From: Sphaerospermopsis torques-reginae ITEP-024
GTDB lineage: Bacteria; Cyanobacteriota; Cyanobacteriia; Cyanobacteriales; Nostocaceae
Direction of reading: 5' to 3'
DNA: 64,000 nucleotides
NCBI RefSeq assembly: GCF_019598945.1
Contig: NZ_CP080598.1
Location: 2,914,001 to 2,978,000, forward strand
This document shows, piece by piece, positions 17,673 through 30,334 of this stretch; position 1 is the stretch's first letter, and each line of letters opens with the position of its first letter. Under the pieces are notes generated by a model. It did not search any database. It saw nothing but the letters and a program-made list of their open reading frames with translations, and was not told the origin of the DNA. The position numbers and the translations under genes were made by a program.

Positions 17673-18296
17673 TCAACTTCCTTCTACGGCGGCGACGATA
17701 CCGAAGATAATAAATAAAACGCCGCCTAAGAAGGTTATTTGCTTTTCGGAAATTTTACCTGCAATTAATTTACCACCAATGACGGCGATCGCTGCACAAA
17801 TTGAATGTCCCAATATTGCTCCTGCTGTGACACCTATGGCGTTGTTACTCGCTGCTAAGGCTATGGTGGCTATCTGTGTGCGATCGCCCCATTCGGCTAT
17901 AAATGTTAATACAAAGGATTTCAGTAATATTGACCAGGGGCTTTTTTGCTGGCTGTCTAACTCTGCCTTTTCTACCGCTTCTTTGGCTTCGTCTATCACT
18001 TCTTCATCGGCTTTATTCGGCATTTTCCAGCCATCATAGAGCAGTTTTAACCCGAAAGCTATAAATAATACTATTTCTGCATAGTGTACATATATTTTTG
18101 AACCTTGTGTTAAAACTGACAGTATTTGCCCAAATATCACTGATAATACTGTCATGGCTGCTAAGGCTGCTGTCACCCCTGCAAACACTATTTTTCTGGA
18201 GTGCTGCATGGAGAGAATGACGGCGATAAAAAAGGTTTTATCACCTAGTTCGGATATTGTAATTAATAATAAACCTGCGGTGAAGGCTGTTAACAT
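17673..18296 (-). CDS. mnx: UPF0016/GDT1-family manganese exporter
   Basis: A 207-residue six-helix membrane protein with the two family signatures ELGDKTFF (residues 16-23) and EWGDRTQIA in the second half, separated by an acidic loop (ADEEVIDEAKEAVEKAELD). This is the UPF0016 (TMEM165/GDT1/PAM71/Mnx) family of Mn2+/Ca2+ cation transporters; cyanobacterial Mnx moves Mn2+ into the thylakoid lumen or out of the cytoplasm. The Mn assignment is strengthened by a yybP-ykoY (Mn2+) riboswitch in its leader. AGGAG lies 10 bases before the ATG. High Mn2+ is expected to turn expression on. Confidence 0.9.
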   Translation of the reverse strand: MLTAFTAGLLLITISELGDKTFFIAVILSMQHSRKIVFAGVTAALAAMTVLSVIFGQILSVLTQGSKIYVHYAEIVLFIAFGLKLLYDGWKMPNKADEEVIDEAKEAVEKAELDSQQKSPWSILLKSFVLTFIAEWGDRTQIATIALAASNNAIGVTAGAILGHSICAAIAVIGGKLIAGKISEKQITFLGGVLFIIFGIVAAVEGS

Positions 18297-18299
18297 TCT

Positions 18300-18512
18300 T
18301 TTTTGCTCCTGTAGGATTTTTTACCTGTGTGGAGCTTCTAATGAGAGTTTTTACGACCTCACTGAAGCTCACACACTTATTTTGTGTGAACTCAGTGAAG
18401 GTCTCGCTTTCAAATACTTTGTTATTCGCCATCTGAACCAGGCTCATCGCCAGTATGTTGATCCAGATGTACTGGCTTTTGCGCCAGCAGCTACTCCCCT
18501 TCGATTTGATGA
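18300..18512 (-). promoter_or_regulatory. yybP-ykoY (Mn2+-sensing) riboswitch of the exporter gene
   Basis: Read on the minus strand, the leader contains the hallmark AAGGGGAGTAGC loop (18490-18502 region), GCCAGTAC...CAACATACTGGC, and AAAGCGAGACCTTCACTGAG paired with CAGTGAGGTC further on, the conserved two-arm aptamer of the yybP-ykoY family. Downstream, GCTCC (18331-18335) can pair with the GGAGC of the exporter's ribosome binding site (18305-18310), so control at translation initiation is likely. The pairing is inferred by eye; the conserved loops are seen directly. Confidence 0.85.
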
Positions 18513-18514
18513 AT

Positions 18515-18543
18515 ATTATACGTTGGTTGTCGTTGGGTGTCAA
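18515..18543 (-). promoter_or_regulatory. consensus sigma-70-type promoter of the riboswitch-exporter transcript
   Basis: TTGACA (18538-18543, minus strand) and TATAAT (18515-18520) are separated by exactly 17 bases, a perfect consensus. Transcription would start near 18507, just before the aptamer. The promoter overlaps the first codons of the truncated higB frame on the opposite strand. Confidence 0.85.
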
Positions 18544-18737
18544 GGGTTTTGGAGGATGTGCGTAAAACTCACCCTGATGCTGAAGCAGTTGGTAATTTTA
18601 CCGTTTTTAACATCAAAGGTAATAATTACCGTCTCATTGTAGCAATAGATTATGAAGATCAAACAGTGTACTACAAATACTTACTAACTCACGCCGAATA
18701 TAGTAAAAATAAGTGGAAAAATGACCCTTACTTTTGA
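18537..18737 (+). pseudogene. higB: 5'-truncated higB toxin
   Basis: Only the C-terminal two thirds of a HigB toxin remains: LEDVRKTHPDAEAVGNFTVF onward through NNYRLIVAIDYEDQTVYYKYL and LTHAEYSKNKWKNDPYF. About 35 N-terminal residues found in the intact relative at 5.2-5.5 kb are missing, and the frame is closed by a stop at 18510-18512 upstream. The available GTG lies inside the promoter of the divergent riboswitch. Probably inactive. It overlaps the antitoxin frame that follows by 17 bases. Confidence 0.8.
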
Positions 18738-19122
18738 CACTGATGCTTATGTTCAATTACTAGCAGAAATCGTTCCTAAAGTAATTGATACAGAAGAGGA
18801 ATATGAACGGTTTTTAAAAGTTGCTGAATTTCTAACTTTTAAGAAAAATCGTAGTCCAGAAGAACGAGCTTTACACAAATTGCTTGTGAAACTAATTGAA
18901 GATTATGAGGAAGAAAATTATCCAATGGATAAATCTACACCTCATGAAATATTACAACACATCATGGAATCTAGTGGACTTCGTCAAGCTGACTTAGTGC
19001 GTATTCTTGGTTTTAGTAGTGGTGTGGTTTCGGAAATGGTTAATGGTAAACGTTCCATTAGTAAAGCACAAGCTAAAGCTTTGGGAGAATATTTTAAGGT
19101 TTCTCCCAGTTTGTTTATTTGA
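18721..19122 (+). CDS. higA: HigA-type antitoxin, probably orphan
   Basis: A 133-residue protein with a helical acidic N-terminal half (PKVIDTEEEYERFLKVAEFL...LVKLIEDYEEENYPMDKS) and an Xre-like helix-turn-helix: ESSGLRQADLVRILGFSSGVVSEMVNGKRSISKAQAKALGEYF. It starts within the last codons of the truncated toxin gene, the normal coupling for this family. With the toxin damaged, it may persist as a stand-alone regulator or as protection against related HigB proteins such as the one at 5.2 kb; that role is speculative. Confidence 0.85.
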   Translation: MTLTFDTDAYVQLLAEIVPKVIDTEEEYERFLKVAEFLTFKKNRSPEERALHKLLVKLIEDYEEENYPMDKSTPHEILQHIMESSGLRQADLVRILGFSSGVVSEMVNGKRSISKAQAKALGEYFKVSPSLFI

Positions 19123-19223
19123 ACTTCGGTTTTTTCAATTATCTGAATTTAGGATTTCCAATATTTAAGGATTTAAATATTGTTACTATCCAGAATAAAA
19201 ACTGGAGTAATGTTTCCATAAAC

Positions 19224-19952
19224 CTAATAAAGAAAAACCTGTTGACACATTCCCAAACCCACCATCAACAATATTAAACCCATACATAACAAGAAGATCA
19301 TCATAGATATTTGTGAGATCAAACTATCTGATGCTAACTTAGCTTTTAATACTTTCTGATTTCCATCCATAATGACTTCCCCCAAAGCAAATATTTTATC
19401 TCCAGTAAGCAGTTTTTTTTCCTCTATTGTTAGTTGACGACGTAAACCTATCAAATTTACTTTTTTAAAAGTATATTCTTCTAAAAAATCATAACTTCGC
19501 TGATCTCTAAATTTAGAGAATGTATTTTGATGATCTCTAAAAGTATGTTTTTGGGAGATTTGTAACACTGATTTAACCGGGATATTTTCAATTATATTAA
19601 ATGGGGTATTTAGAACAATATTTACACTTATACTATCAACTTCATCTGTAATTGTTATGTTTTCATTAGAAGATGAATATAGTAATATATTTTTATTTTT
19701 ACCATTAGTGCTATAAACACAAACTTCCCACGCTGCACATTTTTTTTGAGTGACTGGACTATATAATTTTGGATGATCATCTACGTAACCACTGATAAAT
19801 ACTTTTTCTCCAGGATTGATACTTCCTATTCTCTTCTGTTTAGAGTTTACAAATAATTTCAAATCCTCTAATGATAAAGTCAGTAAACAAATACCTATCA
19901 AGACAAAGAATAATCCCCCTATCAAAAACATGATTTTTTCAGATATATCCAT
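19224..19952 (-). CDS. two-helix membrane protein with GIDE-like domain
   Basis: A 242-residue protein from the ATG at 19952 (AGGAA upstream; a TTG six codons earlier is also in frame). One membrane segment near the N-terminus (IMFLIGGLFFVLIGICLLTLSL) and one at the C-terminus (MMIFLLCMGLILLMVGLGM) flank a soluble domain containing INPGEKVFISGYVDDHPKLYSPVTQKKCAAWEV and a later KLLTGDKIFALGEV. This layout resembles the GIDE domain of E3-ligase-like membrane proteins (without a RING). Role in bacteria unknown. Its 5' end lies 19 bp after miaA on the same strand. Confidence 0.65.
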   Translation of the reverse strand: MDISEKIMFLIGGLFFVLIGICLLTLSLEDLKLFVNSKQKRIGSINPGEKVFISGYVDDHPKLYSPVTQKKCAAWEVCVYSTNGKNKNILLYSSSNENITITDEVDSISVNIVLNTPFNIIENIPVKSVLQISQKHTFRDHQNTFSKFRDQRSYDFLEEYTFKKVNLIGLRRQLTIEEKKLLTGDKIFALGEVIMDGNQKVLKAKLASDSLISQISMMIFLLCMGLILLMVGLGMCQQVFLY

Positions 19953-19970
19953 ACCATTAATTCCTGACAA

Positions 19971-20870
19971 TTATGATTCATCTATAAATTCCTTTATCCT
20001 CTTCCAAACTTGTTCTAATAAATCAGAATCTGCAACATTAAAATATTCCAAATTAGAAGTTTGTCTAAACCATGTACGCTGACGTTTGGCAAATTGTCGA
20101 GTATGCAAAGCTATTAAATCTGTAGCTTCCTCTAAATTAATTTCCCCTGCTAAATATTGTTTGATTTCTTGATAACCTAAAGTATTCAATAATGGCAAAT
20201 CAAACCCATACTTTTGACATAAATCTTTAACTTCTGCCACTAAACCATCTGCTATCATTTGTTCTGTACGTTTGCGAATCCTGACATCTAAAATTTCTGG
20301 TTCACAATCTAAATAAATTTGTAAAATTGGATAGTCTGGGGGGTTTTCTCCCTGTTGTTCAGACATGGGACAACCCGTGACATAATATACTTCTAATGCT
20401 CTTAATGTCCGCACTAAATCGTTAGCATGAATTTTTTGGGCTGCTATAGGATCAACTTGTTGTAAAATCGGGTAAAGTTGATGTTGACCTAATGATTCTA
20501 GTTGCGATCGCAATTCTGGTTGTGATGATACTCTGGGAATTTTCATCCCCTGCACAATAGCACGTATATATAAACCAGTTCCACCAACCAACAATAATGG
20601 AGAAACTCCCAAATTAGCAATTAACTCTTGTGTTTGTTCCTGATAATCTGCTACTGTCATTGTTTCAGTCGGTTCACAGATATCAATCAAATAATGGGGG
20701 ATTAATTTCTGTTCTTCCCGCGTAGGTTTAGCAGTTCCAATGTCAAACTCGCGGTATACTTGACGGGAATCAGCACTGAGAATGACAGAACCTAATCTTT
20801 CTGCTAAACTCAACGCTAATCCAGATTTTCCCGTCGCAGTCGCACCACAAATCACAATTAATTTAGTCAT
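19971..20870 (-). CDS. miaA: tRNA dimethylallyltransferase
   Basis: MiaA transfers dimethylallyl to A37 of tRNAs reading UNN codons. The 299-residue protein starts with the P-loop CGATATGKSGLA (residues 8-19), then SADSRQVYREFDIGTAKP (dimethylallyl-diphosphate site), HYLIDI, LVGGTGLYIRAI, and the C-terminal TLGYQEIKQYL and HTRQFAKRQRTWFR. All expected motifs and a normal length. It is divergent from gyrB, an arrangement common in cyanobacteria. Confidence 0.96.
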   Translation of the reverse strand: MTKLIVICGATATGKSGLALSLAERLGSVILSADSRQVYREFDIGTAKPTREEQKLIPHYLIDICEPTETMTVADYQEQTQELIANLGVSPLLLVGGTGLYIRAIVQGMKIPRVSSQPELRSQLESLGQHQLYPILQQVDPIAAQKIHANDLVRTLRALEVYYVTGCPMSEQQGENPPDYPILQIYLDCEPEILDVRIRKRTEQMIADGLVAEVKDLCQKYGFDLPLLNTLGYQEIKQYLAGEINLEEATDLIALHTRQFAKRQRTWFRQTSNLEYFNVADSDLLEQVWKRIKEFIDES

Positions 20871-20873
20871 ATA

Positions 20874-20942
20874 AAAGGGAATAGGGAATAGGGAATAGGG
20901 AACGAAGATTTTTTAATTTTTAATTTTTAATTTTTAATTTTG
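20874..20942. repeat. heptamer arrays (GGGAATA; TTTTTAA)
   Basis: Three GGGAATA units followed by four TTTTTAA units between divergent miaA and gyrB. A TATAAT at 21011-21016 nearby is a candidate -10 box for gyrB. Confidence 0.85.
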
Positions 20943-21015
20943 ACTTGATTCCATACCCTGTACAAACTTCTCATTAAATCATGCTATAGTCGCCATTAAG
21001 GCTTTTGTGTTATAA

Positions 21016-24324
<3,309 letters not shown>

Positions 24325-24355
24325 TTTGCTATCTTGAATCTAGTTATAGAACTCG

Positions 24356-24378
24356 CCCTACATCCATTGGATGTAGGG
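24356..24378 (+). terminator. perfect hairpin after gyrB
   Basis: CCCTACATCC (24356-24365) pairs with GGATGTAGGG (24369-24378) over 10 bp with a 3-base loop. There is no T-tract afterwards, so it may be a weak terminator or a 3'-end stabiliser. Confidence 0.55.
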
Positions 24379-25795
24379 GTAAGATTAATTACTAATAGCT
24401 GTGTTAAAATACTAATATTTAACAGCAACTAAATCAAAATTTTGGAAATATTGTTTGCTTTCATAATGAAGCAAGTTTTGGACAATAAATGTAGTATACT
24501 TATAAAATACTTATAAAACAAGTAAAAATACCCTGCTTGGCAAATGAAAATAGCAGTCATTTCAAATATTAAGGTACTAATATATACCTTTAGCCAGGAA
24601 AACTACTAACAAAATATTTGCCAATATTGTCATATACCGCTATCAATCTGTAAAATGTCTCTCATCAACACTGGTGGAATTGGGCAACATTCTGATTTGA
24701 TGAAAAACCTGTCTACTTCTAGATGAAACCTGTTAGCGTATCGAAGACAGCGAAAGCTCCTAAGTCAGCATAGCGTCGCCACTTACTGATTACTTATAGC
24801 TGAAAGCTGGCGATTTGTATTATGTATCCGATGCACTTTTTTCATAAGTAGGTAAATTTTTTAGCATATCCAATGACAAATTATTTCTCGACTGATTAAA
24901 ATATCTTTGTATACAATAGGAACAGTTTGTCAAGCTGCATAGGGTTGAAATTTTCACATTGCGCTAATGTGTTAATAAGGCCGAAAAGAGATAACTCTAA
25001 ATTCACCTGTCAATCGGCTGATTCTCCCAAAACCTTAACTCCTTAGTTCAGGTTATGAACATAGCATATACAAGGCTTGGTGTCTGGAAACAAGCACCAC
25101 CACCGTTACACTATTGCCCTATATACCCAGCGGTTAGCCTAGTTTTGCTATCTTAAATAAGTAATTTATGAAGGAATGGTAAACATGGGGGTGCATCAAT
25201 AACTGCTAACTTGAGTGAACCTCCTGCTGTTGCCAGGAAACTCAGGAAACTATTGTTTTACTTGGGGTTGAAAATCTACCCACAGCAAGTGCGCCTACCT
25301 TTTAATCTAATGAGAATGCCACTGCAAATTCAAAAAGTTTCCAACAAGATTTAATGGTGTGACTACCGTTTTTAATGTCTTTTTGATAAAAGTGGCTTCA
25401 TCTTGGTAAATGAGTTCGTGATTAACACACAAAAAGATTACAATTTCTGTGAAACAGGCTACAATCAGAACAGTCTTAACAGGTAAATCTGCCCGCAGTC
25501 ATATCCATTATGTCTGAGTGGTTAATTTCTTGATTAAGGTGCATCTGGTTTTAGACCAGTGAATCAGAAGTTGTGTATAACGGCAACAGCGATTAGTTTG
25601 ACTTTTTTCAGAGCAACTCACATAAAAGTGATTTTTTGCCATTAAAGTAAACAACTGCGCCTCCATTGAGAGGACATGGGAAATATCATAGGCAAATTAG
25701 CCAAAAGCCTATATTTCGGTGAAAAAAAGCTCGATCACAAGAGCAGTAACCACATTTTGAGTAATTGATTCTGCAAGGAGCATGAGGAACGCGGC
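24379..25795. other. 1.4 kb gene-free region, probable sigA leader/promoters
   Basis: No reading frame with protein-like character spans this stretch; the best small frame is a 33-codon ATG at 25055 with no good ribosome binding site. It is unusually free of the heptamer arrays and MITEs that crowd other gaps, which argues that the sequence is constrained. It most likely holds several sigA promoters and a long leader, and could hide a small RNA. I recognise no known RNA family. Confidence 0.5.
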
Positions 25796-26965
25796 ATGAA
25801 CCAGGCTAACAACGTACTCGATATTGATTATCGGCCTGACCTAGAAATAAATCCGCCTGATATCGAAGAAGAACTCTTATTAATCGAGGATGAAGAGGAC
25901 TTACTGCTAGTTGATGACGGCGATATTGATGATTTTTTAGAGCCTCAGACTGATGAGGACGACGCAAAGTCTGGAAAAGCCGCTAAATCGCGTCGTCGGA
26001 CACAAAGCAAGAAAAAACACTTTACCGAAGACTCGATTCGCCTTTACCTGCAAGAAATCGGTCGGATTCGTTTATTACGCGCAGACGAAGAAATTGAACT
26101 GGCACGGAAAATTGCGGATTTACTGGAATTAGAAAGAGTACGGGATCATCTGTACGAACAGTTAGAAAGAGAACCCGAATTTAAGGAATGGGCAGAAGCG
26201 GTAAAACTGCCATTACCAACTTTCCGTTATCGTCTGCACGTTGGCCGTCGGGCGAAAGATAAAATGGTGCAATCGAACCTGCGGCTGGTGGTTTCCATTG
26301 CCAAAAAATATATGAATCGTGGCTTATCCTTCCAAGACTTAATTCAAGAAGGTAGCCTGGGTTTGATTCGGGCAGCAGAAAAATTTGACCATGAGAAAGG
26401 TTATAAGTTTTCTACCTACGCTACATGGTGGATTAGACAAGCAATTACAAGAGCGATCGCTGATCAATCTCGTACTATCCGTCTACCAGTTCACCTCTAC
26501 GAAACTATATCACGGATCAAGAAAACTACCAAGCTATTATCTCAAGAAATGGGTCGCAAACCTACGGAAGAAGAAATTGCGACTCGCATGGAAATGACCA
26601 TTGAGAAACTGCGGTTTATTGCTAAGTCAGCCCAGTTGCCAATTTCTTTAGAAACACCCATTGGTAAAGAAGAAGATTCCCGGTTAGGCGATTTTATTGA
26701 ATCTGATGGCGAAACACCAGAAGATCAAGTTTCTAAGAACTTACTCCGTGAAGACCTAGAAAAAGTCCTCGATAGTCTCAGTCCTCGTGAAAGAGATGTG
26801 TTGAGATTACGCTACGGCTTAGATGATGGTCGCATGAAAACCTTGGAAGAAATCGGACAGATTTTCAACGTTACCCGTGAACGCATCCGCCAAATAGAGG
26901 CTAAAGCACTCCGCAAGTTACGTCACCCCAATCGTAACAGCGTCCTCAAGGAATATATTCGTTAA
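25796..26965 (+). CDS. sigA: principal (group 1) RNA polymerase sigma factor
   Basis: A 389-residue sigma-70. After a very acidic N-terminus (region 1.1-like) come region 1.2 ([16 protein letters not shown]), region 2 ([38 protein letters not shown]...[17 protein letters not shown]), the [11 protein letters not shown] rpoD-box segment, region 3 and region 4 ([39 protein letters not shown]). The strong acidic region 1 and full rpoD box mark it as the essential housekeeping SigA of cyanobacteria. AAGGAG is 18 bases upstream of the ATG and GAGGAA is nearer. Confidence 0.95.
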   Translation: MNQANNVLDIDYRPDLEINPPDIEEELLLIEDEEDLLLVDDGDIDDFLEPQTDEDDAKSGKAAKSRRRTQSKKKHFTEDSIRLYLQEIGRIRLLRADEEIELARKIADLLELERVRDHLYEQLEREPEFKEWAEAVKLPLPTFRYRLHVGRRAKDKMVQSNLRLVVSIAKKYMNRGLSFQDLIQEGSLGLIRAAEKFDHEKGYKFSTYATWWIRQAITRAIADQSRTIRLPVHLYETISRIKKTTKLLSQEMGRKPTEEEIATRMEMTIEKLRFIAKSAQLPISLETPIGKEEDSRLGDFIESDGETPEDQVSKNLLREDLEKVLDSLSPRERDVLRLRYGLDDGRMKTLEEIGQIFNVTRERIRQIEAKALRKLRHPNRNSVLKEYIR

Positions 26966-26974
26966 GGTGACTGG

Positions 26975-27048
26975 GGACTGGGCATTGGGTTATTCATTTT
27001 CCCCTGCCTCCTGCCTCCTGCCTTCTGCCTCCTGCCTCCTGACTCCTA
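26975..27048. repeat. heptamer arrays (CCTGCCT/CTGCCTC)
   Basis: About six CTGCCTC-type units between sigA and its terminator. Confidence 0.9.
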
Positions 27049-27055
27049 AAAACTG

Positions 27056-27094
27056 AAAAACCTGGTGGTTAATTACAACCACCAGGTTTTTTAG
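27056..27094. terminator. bidirectional rho-independent terminator
   Basis: CCTGGTGGTT (27061-27070) pairs with AACCACCAGG (27077-27086) around the loop AATTAC, with AAAAA before and TTTTTT after. It can end sigA on the plus strand and the HLIP gene on the minus strand. Confidence 0.9.
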
Positions 27095-27121
27095 GTTACA
27101 AAAAATTTTGCATTTCAAAAT

Positions 27122-27301
27122 TTACAGAATACCCCAGAAGTGCAGGAAGCCTTGGCCAGAGAATAACTCAATTAACGTGGCTGCTAAAAAGCCAATCATT
27201 GCCAAGCGACCATTCCAAATTTCAGCTTGGGGAGTAAAGCCCCAACGCCAAGCATTGCGATCTTCAGGTACAGAAGTAATAGTTTTTGTTGCATTAGTCA
27301 T
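27122..27301 (-). CDS. high-light-inducible protein (HLIP/Scp)
   Basis: A 59-residue one-helix thylakoid protein of the chlorophyll a/b-binding superfamily. The helix [21 protein letters not shown] contains the conserved ExxNGRxAMxG chlorophyll-binding motif, followed by [11 protein letters not shown]. These proteins protect photosystem II assembly and chlorophyll under light stress. The ATG at 27301 with GGAG 13 bases upstream is preferred over a GTG three codons earlier. Upstream, GTTTACATAAG resembles one half of the HLR1 element bound by RpaB, but the second half is poor, so light regulation is likely from family and only hinted by sequence. Confidence 0.92.
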   Translation of the reverse strand: MTNATKTITSVPEDRNAWRWGFTPQAEIWNGRLAMIGFLAATLIELFSGQGFLHFWGIL

Positions 27302-27496
27302 GGTTCGCACTCCAAACTATGTTTACTAAGCTTTATTGCCTTATGTAAACTAATATAACAATTTTTTTCAGAAATGCAATATTGATTTATGTTTGTGTAG
27401 AGATTTGTGAACATAATTTAACAAATCTTATAAATTGATTAGCCAACAGGTGACAAGAATGTTGTCACCCTGAACTTCCAAGCTCAACTTCTAAAT

Positions 27497-30001
27497 TTAC
27501 GATCGCACCTCAAAAACGTTGATAATTACCTCATCTCTGTTGACTTGTAAAACACTTTCACCCTTAGCATCTCTGTCTAAGATAGGCACAGAGTCTACAG
27601 GTATTCTCACCACCCGCTCCTTATTAGTCACTAATGCCACATCTGTACCAGGGATAGCACGTACCATTCCCGCCAAATGATCAGTTTTGTTATGAAATTT
27701 GAGGATTTGTATACCTAAATCACCGCGATTAGCTGCTCTTAAATTACTGGCGGGTATTCGCTTGGCGTATCCTTCTTGAGTAACCAGCAATAACTGATCA
27801 TCTTTACCAACATTCGCACAGCCGACCATTTGCTGATTTTTTACCAAACGGAAAGCTTGTAAACCCATTGCTGCACGTCCCATAATTGGCAATTGTTCAT
27901 CATTAACAGCAAATCGCAACAAGCGGCCGCCAGAACTAGCTAAAATCAGATGTTGACCTGTGGTGGTGAACTCAGTAAAAGACAATTCATCATCATCTTT
28001 GAGTTTTAAAATCGTAATTCCGCGCCGACTAAGATTAGCAAATTCCTCCAAAGCCAGACGCTTAATGCGCCCTTGTTTTGTCAGCAGTACAATTTGATTA
28101 ATTTCAGGATCTTCTGGCAGCACAAAGCGGCTAACAATACCTTCTACATTGGCTTGAGCCGTACTGGTAAGCATGGTAATTAAAGGTGTTCCCCGTGGAG
28201 AACGTCCAGTTGTGGCGGGAATATCTCCCACCTTCACAGGGTAAACTTTGCCCCCAGTATTGAGGATGAGCAAATCTTGATTGGTATCAGTTACCTCTGT
28301 TTGAATAATGAAGTCATTTTCATGCAAACTGTTTTCAGTTTTTGGCTTCTTCCCATTAGGAGAAAGACGACGTACATAACCGCGCTGGGTAAATTCTAAA
28401 ATAGCTGCTTCTGGGGGGTGTTCCGATTTTAGATTTTGGATTTTGGATTTTGGATCGTCTGTTTCTAATTTTCCATGTTCTTGTTTAACTGGGATATCGC
28501 TGATGGCGGAAATTTTAGTGCGTCTTTTATCGACATATTTGCGTTTTAGAGTTCGCAAATCCTTTTTTAAAGACTTCAGTAATTCCCGTCGGTCTTCCAG
28601 TAATCTCCGCAATGAGGTAATTTGCTCGTTGAGGTCATTAAATTCCTGCTGTAAGTTTTGTTGTTCTAAACTGGTGAGACGGCGTAATGGCATGGCTAAA
28701 ATGGCATCCGCTTGTACTTCACTTAAATCTAACTGACTACAAAGAGTCATTTTGGCTGTACTACCATCGGCAGCGTGCCGTAAAATAGCGATTACTTCAT
28801 CTAAGTTAGATAAAGCTGTTAATAAACCAGTGACGATATTTAAACGATTTTCAGCTTTACCTAACTCATAACTGTAGCGACGATTAAGAGTATGTTCTCG
28901 GAAATTGAGAAACTCCTGTAACATTTGCCGCAAGCTTAACTGACGGGGTTGTCCATCCACCAAAGCTAAAAGAATCGCCCCAAAAGTAGTTTGTAGGGCT
29001 GTTTGGTGATACAGATGCTGAAGAACATCCTGGGGGTTGGTATCGCGTTTGAGTTCAATAACTACTCGCATTCCCTCACGATCGCTCTCATCTCGCAAAT
29101 CAGAAATGCCGTGTAAACGACCTTGATTGACCAAATCAGCGACTTTTTCAATCCAGCCGGCTTTATTCACTTGATACGGTAATTCTGTAACTATAATTGC
29201 CGTCCGGCGCTTACTTCCCCTAGTTGGCATAACTTCTTCTAGGGTAGCTACACCCCGGAGAACGATCCCACCTTTACCTGTAGTGTATGCTTCTCGAATG
29301 CCTGAGTTACCAACAATTTCCCCACCTGTAGGAAAATCGGGACCAGGAATTAACTCAAATAACTTCTCATCTTTTAAATCTGGATTATCAATTAAAGCTA
29401 TTAAACCATCGACTATTTCCCCTAAATTATGGGGTGGAATATTTGTAGCCATCCCCACAGCAATACCAGCACAGCCATTAAGCAAGAGAAATGGTAACTG
29501 AGCAGGTAATACTGTGGGTTCTTGTTGGGAATTATCGAAATTTCCGATAAATTCTACAGTTTCTTCGCCAATTTCCGCCAGCATTCCCTCGTGACTTACT
29601 GGTGCAAGGCGCGTCTCTGTATAACGCATCGCCGCTGGTGGGTCATTATCCACACTGCCAAAGTTACCATGTCCGGCTAATAAGGGGTAACGGCTAGAAA
29701 AATCCTGTACTAACCTGACTAGGGCATCGTAAACAGCTTGATCTCCGTGGGGATGGTACTTACCTAATACGTCACCAACTACGCGAGCGCATTTGCGATA
29801 AGGTCTATCTGGTGTTAAACCGAGTTCGTGCATGGCGTACAAAATCCGCCGATGCACAGGCTTTAAGCCATCACGCACGTCCGGTAATGCCCGCCCGACT
29901 ATCACACTCATGGCATATTCTAGATAAGACCGTTGCATCTCGGTGTGCAGGGGTGTTGGAATTACCTGTCCCGTGGAGAGAAGGTTTAACTGTTGTGCCA
30001 T
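27497..30001 (-). CDS. type IIA topoisomerase subunit A (GyrA/ParC-like)
   Basis: An 834-residue DNA cleavage/religation subunit. [33 protein letters not shown] opens the protein; the catalytic Tyr127 lies in [12 protein letters not shown]. At the quinolone-pocket site the sequence is [14 protein letters not shown], with Gln88 where E. coli GyrA has Ser83. The C-terminal half holds the beta-pinwheel repeats, but I see no clear QRRGGKG gyrase box, so it may be the second cyanobacterial paralogue (ParC-like) and not GyrA proper. Between KLETDD and EHPPEA lies [10 protein letters not shown], encoded by a heptamer run (plus strand 28425-28456) inserted in frame at the linker before the C-terminal domain. 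Confidence 0.9.
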   Translation of the reverse strand: MAQQLNLLSTGQVIPTPLHTEMQRSYLEYAMSVIVGRALPDVRDGLKPVHRRILYAMHELGLTPDRPYRKCARVVGDVLGKYHPHGDQAVYDALVRLVQDFSSRYPLLAGHGNFGSVDNDPPAAMRYTETRLAPVSHEGMLAEIGEETVEFIGNFDNSQQEPTVLPAQLPFLLLNGCAGIAVGMATNIPPHNLGEIVDGLIALIDNPDLKDEKLFELIPGPDFPTGGEIVGNSGIREAYTTGKGGIVLRGVATLEEVMPTRGSKRRTAIIVTELPYQVNKAGWIEKVADLVNQGRLHGISDLRDESDREGMRVVIELKRDTNPQDVLQHLYHQTALQTTFGAILLALVDGQPRQLSLRQMLQEFLNFREHTLNRRYSYELGKAENRLNIVTGLLTALSNLDEVIAILRHAADGSTAKMTLCSQLDLSEVQADAILAMPLRRLTSLEQQNLQQEFNDLNEQITSLRRLLEDRRELLKSLKKDLRTLKRKYVDKRRTKISAISDIPVKQEHGKLETDDPKSKIQNLKSEHPPEAAILEFTQRGYVRRLSPNGKKPKTENSLHENDFIIQTEVTDTNQDLLILNTGGKVYPVKVGDIPATTGRSPRGTPLITMLTSTAQANVEGIVSRFVLPEDPEINQIVLLTKQGRIKRLALEEFANLSRRGITILKLKDDDELSFTEFTTTGQHLILASSGGRLLRFAVNDEQLPIMGRAAMGLQAFRLVKNQQMVGCANVGKDDQLLLVTQEGYAKRIPASNLRAANRGDLGIQILKFHNKTDHLAGMVRAIPGTDVALVTNKERVVRIPVDSVPILDRDAKGESVLQVNRDEVIINVFEVRS

Positions 30002-30334
30002 GAGTTTTTTCCCTGAATTCTAACTATACAAAAATCGCTGTAACTTACCACTGTAACAACCACAGCATCACCAATGAAATAGCATTCCTCACACAATCTT
30101 GATTCTCAGAGGATAAAAAACCGTAGTATTATCCTTGATGTTGGGGATACACATTGATTATTAAACGGGTGGCACATATTATTTGCTACATAAGTCTTAT
30201 ACCAAATTGGTAGCGGTTATACTGTTTCAAATTATGGAAACAACTTAACCATCAACACTTCCCCATCGAAAATCCCAAAGCAGAAATCCAATATTGCTTG
30301 TCATCCTCCCATATCCACCCTAATTTAAATTCTC
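30002..30334. other. divergent promoter region, topoisomerase gene / response regulator
   Basis: 333 bp with no gene. It must contain the promoters of both flanking divergent genes. No repeats or RNA motifs recognised. Confidence 0.4.

Noticed and set aside
18154-18642. Open frame opposite the exporter leader with a protein-like stretch (LTEAHTLILCELSEGLAF)
   Set aside because: The same DNA on the other strand is the yybP-ykoY riboswitch; its paired arms explain the sequence and the frame has no family resemblance.
25055-25156. 33-codon ATG frame in the sigA upstream region (MNIAYTRLGVWKQ...)
   Set aside because: No ribosome binding site, no known peptide motif, and a frame of this length is expected by chance in 1.4 kb.
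27311-27420. Possible HLR1 (RpaB) site upstream of the HLIP gene
   Set aside because: Only one half (GTTTACATAAG) fits; the second half matches poorly, so I did not list it as a site.
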